From assembly GCF_029893105.1 (NCBI RefSeq), contig NZ_JARXWG010000002.1:62001-126000 (forward strand): 64,000 nt of DNA, in the 5' to 3' direction. Positions 60,397 to 64,000 of the stretch are shown one piece after another. The DNA comes from Parabacteroides sp. PF5-9 (lineage in GTDB: Bacteria; Bacteroidota; Bacteroidia; Bacteroidales; Tannerellaceae). Within the stretch, counting starts at the first letter, position 1, and every line of letters starts with the position of its first letter. A model generated the notes under the pieces. The model saw only the letters and a program-made list of their open reading frames with translations. It was not told the DNA's origin and ran no database searches. A program made the position numbers and the translations under genes.

Positions 60397-60490
60397 TAAT
60401 CGTCTACCAGTTGGAGCACTATCGTCCACCAATTGGATCACTTCCGTCTACCAACTGTGTCACTATCGTCTACCAATTGGTAGACGATTA
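60397..60490. repeat. 22-bp phased palindrome array, family C
   Basis: A 94-bp element with 14-bp terminal inverted repeats (TTAATCGTCTACCA at 60397-60410 and its complement at 60477-60490). Four 20-bp units start at 60401, 60423, 60445 and 60467, exactly 22 bp apart with 2-bp spacers. The first three are near-direct repeats of CGTCTACCAATTGGATCACT, and the last is the perfect palindrome CGTCTACCAATTGGTAGACG. Located about 150 bp downstream of the acyltransferase gene. Confidence 0.9.
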
Positions 60491-60637
60491 ATTCCCCCAT
60501 AAAAAACCTTAGAATACCCAGATAAAAGGTATAAGCTATCCCAATAAAAGAGAGAAGCCTCTTCTATTTGTTCGGTCTTTCAATTGACCGCTTCTAAAAT
60601 CAAGCAGAGAGATGCGTAATCGATCGGATCAGGCAGA

Positions 60638-61369
60638 TTACAGGATGCCTTCCACAACGCTCTTTTCTGTCCGTTCGTAAATATCAGGGAAAGAGACTCC
60701 TTTTACCGGGAAAGGTTCATGAATGGTCAGAATCACTTTATTTCCTAACCCCAGCGGAAATGATCCCCAGCGGGTTATTTTCCAGGAGTTATTGATTGTT
60801 ACGGGCACCATATAAGCGGATGGGGCGTATTTACACAACACTTTCAAGCCGTTTTCGGCAAACCGTTTGGGTTTACCGGTTCGGCTCCTTGTGCCTTCCG
60901 GAAATATCACCGCTGAACGTTTATTCACCTCGATATATTCCGCCAGGTTTCTGATGGCAGAAAGGGCTTGTTTCGAATCTTTCCGGTCGATAACCGCCGA
61001 TCCACCATGATTCAGATTGTACGAAATACTCGGGATACCTTTGGCCAGTTCAATCTTACTGATAAACTTGGGATGTATCTTGCGCATAAACCAGATCATG
61101 GTCGTTATATCAAACATGCTCTGATGGTTGGAAGCGATAATTAATGGAACCCCTTCGGGCAAACGATCGAGATGTTCGATCCGATAAGTTGTCCCTAACA
61201 GATAGGTATTAGCCACCAGGAAAAAATTCAGTATATCCACACTTCTCTTATGGGCATGATACCCGAACAGGTTCAGGCAAACCCATTGAATCGGATGAAA
61301 AATAAGCAGAGTCAGGAAGAATAACAAATAAAAAACCAGGGATAAAGGGATCGATATTATTTTCTGCAT
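60638..61369 (-). CDS. plsC: 1-acyl-sn-glycerol-3-phosphate acyltransferase (PlsC type)
   Basis: Membrane-associated acyltransferase of 243 aa that makes phosphatidic acid from lysophosphatidic acid. An N-terminal membrane segment lies at about residues 5-35. The catalytic HX4D motif is NHQSMFD near residue 85, and the glycerol-phosphate-binding motif is FPEGTRSRTGKPKRFAENG near 155. Later motif MVPVTINNSW near 190. All four PlsC blocks fit. It is flanked downstream by array C and the large inverted repeat, and diverges from a PAP2 phosphatase, so phospholipid remodelling genes are clustered here. Confidence 0.92.
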   Translation of the reverse strand: MQKIISIPLSLVFYLLFFLTLLIFHPIQWVCLNLFGYHAHKRSVDILNFFLVANTYLLGTTYRIEHLDRLPEGVPLIIASNHQSMFDITTMIWFMRKIHPKFISKIELAKGIPSISYNLNHGGSAVIDRKDSKQALSAIRNLAEYIEVNKRSAVIFPEGTRSRTGKPKRFAENGLKVLCKYAPSAYMVPVTINNSWKITRWGSFPLGLGNKVILTIHEPFPVKGVSFPDIYERTEKSVVEGIL

Positions 61370-61386
61370 AAGTTGTTTTTTGGGTA

Positions 61387-61394
61387 CAAAAATA
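61387..61394 (-). promoter_or_regulatory. -7 element TATTTTTG of plsC
   Basis: Minus-strand TAnnTTTG match 17 bp before the plsC ATG. Confidence 0.5.
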
Positions 61395-61447
61395 GAAAAA
61401 TACTGATTTTTCTCCCTATAATAACACTGTTGATAGACCTATTTTTT

Positions 61448-61455
61448 TAGCTTTG
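61448..61455 (+). promoter_or_regulatory. -7 element TAGCTTTG of the PAP2 gene
   Basis: TAnnTTTG match 29 bp before the PAP2 ATG. Confidence 0.5.
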
Positions 61456-61484
61456 AACTTTTAACAAAGAATATATAAAACAAC

Positions 61485-62162
61485 ATGCTCGAAAAATTAC
61501 TACCTTACGAACTTGACCTTTTCTATCTTATCAACAGTTCACATACTCCCCTTATGGATCAGATTATGCGGGTTTATTCGGGGATATATATCTGGTTTCC
61601 GGTCATGATCGGTTTTCTTTTTGTTTTGACCTATCAAAAAAAACGATACGAATGGATACCCGTTTTTATAGCGTTTACAGGAGTCGTTGTTGCAGGATTA
61701 ATCCTCTCGTCCCTTATCACCAAACCGTATTTTGCCCGGTTCCGTCCGATCTACCACCCTTCGGTGATGGATCAGGTCAGAAGTTTGTATGAAAGTATGC
61801 CGGATCTTTACGGATTTATTTCGGGACATTCCACGACAGCGTTTGGGATAGCGACCTTTACTGCTTGCCTGTTCGGTAAGCGCTTTTATACCTGGACTAT
61901 TTTTATCTGGGCATTTATGATGGCCTATTCACGGATTTATCTGGGGGTGCATTTTATATCAGATATTGTTGCGGGAGCATTCGCCGGACTCCTTATCGGT
62001 TTTATCGGTTACCGATTATATCTTTCTTTTGCGAATAAGCGGGAAGTGAAAGCGGAATATTCGACGAAGATAATCACTGTTTTTTCCCTCTCCCTGATCG
62101 GATATATCTTGTTTTGCGCATTAATCAGTAATGAACTGGTTCGCTGGTTTGGGTATTTCTAA
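61485..62162 (+). CDS. PAP2-family membrane phosphatase
   Basis: Integral membrane phosphatase of 225 aa with about six membrane segments. The three PAP2 signature blocks are present: KPYFARFRP (KxxxxxxRP), FISGHST with the catalytic His of the PSGH block (here ISGH), and SRIYLGVHFISDIVAG (SRxxxxxHxxxD). Family members dephosphorylate phosphatidic acid, undecaprenyl pyrophosphate or lipid A; the substrate cannot be fixed from sequence. It diverges from the plsC gene and precedes a cation transporter gene with its own promoter. Confidence 0.9.
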   Translation: MLEKLLPYELDLFYLINSSHTPLMDQIMRVYSGIYIWFPVMIGFLFVLTYQKKRYEWIPVFIAFTGVVVAGLILSSLITKPYFARFRPIYHPSVMDQVRSLYESMPDLYGFISGHSTTAFGIATFTACLFGKRFYTWTIFIWAFMMAYSRIYLGVHFISDIVAGAFAGLLIGFIGYRLYLSFANKREVKAEYSTKIITVFSLSLIGYILFCALISNELVRWFGYF

Positions 62163-62210
62163 GATAGATGAGTCTATGTCGGAAAAAGAATAGAATATTT
62201 TGAATAGTAT

Positions 62211-62218
62211 TATCTTTG
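62211..62218 (+). promoter_or_regulatory. -7 element TATCTTTG of the cation-transporter gene
   Basis: TAnnTTTG match 20 bp before the ATG at 62239. An in-frame TTG at 62200 lies upstream of it and is rejected as a start. Confidence 0.6.
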
Positions 62219-62238
62219 TTCCTTTAAACGGGACAGAT

Positions 62239-63183
62239 ATGAATAAAAAAACGCTTCCTAAAGAGCAGATATTAATCAAAACTTCCTGGATCAGCACCAT
62301 CGGTAACGCTGTATTGTCGGTCGCTAAGATCGTTATTGGAGTGATCTCCGGCAGTATGGCTGTTTTAGGTGACGGGATTGATTCGGCCACAGATGTCATT
62401 ATCTCAATCGTCATGATCTTTACTGCCCGTATCATGAACCGCCCTCCAAGTCAAAAGTATGTTTTCGGCTATGAAAAGGCAGAAAGTATCGCCACAAAAG
62501 TGCTTTCGCTTGTTATCTTTTATGCCGGGATTCAGATGTTAATCTCTTCCGTTCAACGTATATTCTCTTCGGAAGCCAGAGAATTACCCGGCAAACTGGC
62601 AATATATGTCACCTTGTTCTCCATCGTTGGCAAATGGGGATTAGCCTATTACCAAATGCGACAAGGGAAAAAGATCAACAGTTCGATGCTGGTAGCCAAT
62701 GCCAAAAATATGCAAAACGATGTGATTATATCGATCGGCGTATTGGCAGGGTTGTTCTTTACCTTTATTCTACACATGCCTATACTGGATACAATTACAG
62801 GATTAATTATCAGCTTTTTCATCCTGAAAACATCTATTGGAATCTTCATGGATTCCAATGTAGAATTAATGGATGGAGTAAAAGATGAAACAGTCTATAA
62901 TAAAATATTCGAAGCAGTCGATCGTGTTCCCGGAGCACATAATCCGCATCGTGTCCGTTCACGTCAGATTGGGAATATGTATATGATCGACCTCGACATT
63001 GAAGCTAACGGAGAGATCTCACTCCATGAAGCCCACGCCATTGCCGATGAAGTAGAAAACAGTATCAAAAGGTCTATTGAAAATGTGTATGATATTGTCG
63101 TGCACGTCGAGCCGGAAGGGAAATGTCACGCTGAAGAAAAATTCGGTATTGATAAAGAGACCCTGAACAAAGCCTGTCGTTAA
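62239..63183 (+). CDS. CDF-family divalent cation transporter
   Basis: Inner-membrane cation diffusion facilitator of 314 aa from the ATG at 62239. Six membrane segments are visible. The metal site in helix 2 is GDGIDSATDV (DxxxD) and the one in helix 5 is HMPILDTITG (HxxxD). The cytoplasmic C-terminal domain (about 215-300) ends with histidines in HEAHAIADEVENSI and VHVEPEGKCH. The metal may be Zn, Fe or Mn; the helix-2/helix-5 D-D/H-D quartet is typical of Zn exporters. The CDF call is secure, the metal is not. Confidence 0.93.
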   Translation: MNKKTLPKEQILIKTSWISTIGNAVLSVAKIVIGVISGSMAVLGDGIDSATDVIISIVMIFTARIMNRPPSQKYVFGYEKAESIATKVLSLVIFYAGIQMLISSVQRIFSSEARELPGKLAIYVTLFSIVGKWGLAYYQMRQGKKINSSMLVANAKNMQNDVIISIGVLAGLFFTFILHMPILDTITGLIISFFILKTSIGIFMDSNVELMDGVKDETVYNKIFEAVDRVPGAHNPHRVRSRQIGNMYMIDLDIEANGEISLHEAHAIADEVENSIKRSIENVYDIVVHVEPEGKCHAEEKFGIDKETLNKACR

Positions 63184-63348
63184 AGATGTTTATATCTCAT
63201 CCTTTCTTACAGCCTATAAATTGATCGTAAGCGATAACCGAGCATACCTACTTATTGTTTTTCAAGCTGTTTTTTACTTAAAATTAGGTATTGCATCAAA
63301 AGTCTATTTCATGGAACTTTGCTCTTGTAATTAAATAAACAGATCATT

Positions 63349-63858
63349 ATGAGAAAAACAGCTATTTTTTATGGTTCTTCTTCAGGGACAACAGAAGAGA
63401 TTGCCGGCCGTATTGCCGGTAAATTAGGTGTAGATTCGTCCAATGTATATAATGTCGGTGAAGCAAGTGTAGATGATGTGGCGTCTTACGATGTTTTGAT
63501 CCTCGGATCATCGACCTGGGGTGTTGGTGATTTACAAGATGACTGGGAGGGCTTCTTGCCTAAACTGAGAAAAGCGGATCTTTCAGGTAAAGCCGTGGCT
63601 ATTTTTGGAACAGGAGACGGATCCTCATTCGGTGACTCCTTTTGTGATGCCATAGGTACAATCTATAAAGAATTACAAGGAAGCGGTGGCCGTTTTTGCG
63701 GAGCGGTTTCAAAGGATGGGTACTCTTTCGACGACTCAACAGCTTTGGTAAACGGAACATTTGTCGGTCTGCCACTCGACGAGGTCAACGAAGAGAGAGA
63801 AACCGACGGACGTATCGACCGTTGGATCGAACAACTGAAAAAAGAGTGTCTGGATTAA
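63349..63858 (+). CDS. fldA: Flavodoxin
   Basis: Soluble FMN electron carrier of 169 aa. The phosphate-binding loop is YGSSSGTTEEIA near residues 9-20, and the FMN-ring loops are STWGVGDLQDDWEGFL near 62 and GTGDGSSFGDSFCDA near 92, with the long-chain insertion region after. It can serve pyruvate:ferredoxin oxidoreductase-type partners or replace ferredoxin under iron limitation. The upstream 165 bp has no exact TAnnTTTG, only GAACTTTG with one mismatch. A terminator follows at 63871-63904. Confidence 0.95.
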   Translation: MRKTAIFYGSSSGTTEEIAGRIAGKLGVDSSNVYNVGEASVDDVASYDVLILGSSTWGVGDLQDDWEGFLPKLRKADLSGKAVAIFGTGDGSSFGDSFCDAIGTIYKELQGSGGRFCGAVSKDGYSFDDSTALVNGTFVGLPLDEVNEERETDGRIDRWIEQLKKECLD

Positions 63859-63870
63859 ATCGTTGAATCT

Positions 63871-63908
63871 ACCCGGGGATACCGAAAGATGCGTAACCCC
63901 GGGTTTTA
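63871..63908 (+). terminator. Terminator after the flavodoxin gene
   Basis: ACCCGGGG (63871-63878) pairs with CCCCGGGT (63897-63904), then TTT. The 3' part, GCGTAACCCCGGG, resembles the arm of the inverted repeat at 60063-60257, so it may derive from that repeat family. Confidence 0.7.
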
Positions 63909-64000
63909 TCATTCTCTCTTTCTCTGAAAATAAACTAATCTCAGAATAATAGCTATCCTTTACTGAGCCCTCAATTGACTTAAAGCGAATCGTGTCTATC

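Larger units (their letters stand above)
59853..60637. other. 785-bp noncoding region between the GH9 and acyltransferase genes
   Basis: No gene. It holds a small hairpin AACGCC-ACA-GGCGTT (60047-60061), the 48-bp inverted repeat with a nested hairpin (60063-60257), a further hairpin AAATCCC-TGC-GGGATTT (60258-60274) and array C (60397-60490). The left 200 bp and right 150 bp show nothing further. Confidence 0.75.

Overview
The window looks like chromosomal DNA from a member of the Bacteroidales, most likely Parabacteroides or a close relative (genus is inference). The evidence is TAnnTTTG -7 elements upstream of many genes, weak ribosome binding sites, the long Bacteroidetes-type SecA, the MIPS/phosphatidylinositol cluster, DUF4105 and PafA proteins, and an AAA_14-like ATPase. 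No insertion sequence, prophage, CRISPR array or rRNA operon is visible. Most of the window is housekeeping or cell-envelope genes in short operons.

Layout. 1-7352: an efflux operon (TolC, HlyD-type adaptor, FtsX-type permease cut by the window edge) diverges from an NtrC-type regulator and its sensor kinase. A good sigma-54 promoter and paired 17-bp operator-like sites in the gap suggest the two-component system drives the efflux operon. 7457-21465: glnS, a TPR protein, a DUF368 lipid translocase, a beta-helix/propeller polysaccharide-active protein, a queuosine-precursor transporter behind a probable preQ1-I riboswitch, a TonB-domain lipoprotein, pcrA, mdh, and an isolated ATPase behind 790 bp of noncoding DNA. 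21552-35401: DUF362 plus a fused polyferredoxin, tgt, an LptF/G permease, a patatin with a BamA-like tail, two identical tRNA-Arg(ACG) genes, DUF4105-pafA, secA. 35580-42620: maeB, a two-domain esterase, a PKD protein, an outer-membrane protein and an RRM RNA-binding protein. 42955-47555: inositol-lipid cluster (MIPS, nucleotidyltransferase, ATP-grasp, CDP-alcohol phosphotransferase, HAD phosphatase). 47663-54047: lipoprotein phosphoesterase, OmpA-type lipoprotein, and a five-gene operon around a VTC polyphosphate-polymerase-like protein and DUF4956. 54147-63858: clpB, a cupin, GH9 cellulase, PlsC-type acyltransferase, PAP2 phosphatase, CDF cation transporter and flavodoxin.

The most unusual signal is noncoding. 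Four intergenic elements (4331-4450, 40924-41031, 50412-50531, 60397-60490) belong to three unrelated sequence families, yet share one architecture: 16- or 20-bp palindromic units repeated at exactly 22 bp, one perfect palindrome at one end, and terminal inverted repeats. The first and third are about 96% identical copies in opposite orientation. I know of no named element with this design. Other repeats include a 32-bp inverted repeat bracketing the pafA-secA gap, a 48-bp nested inverted repeat at 60063-60257, and scattered CAATTGTCAATT-like repeats.

All calls were made by reading the sequence and supplied translations; no database search or folding program was run.
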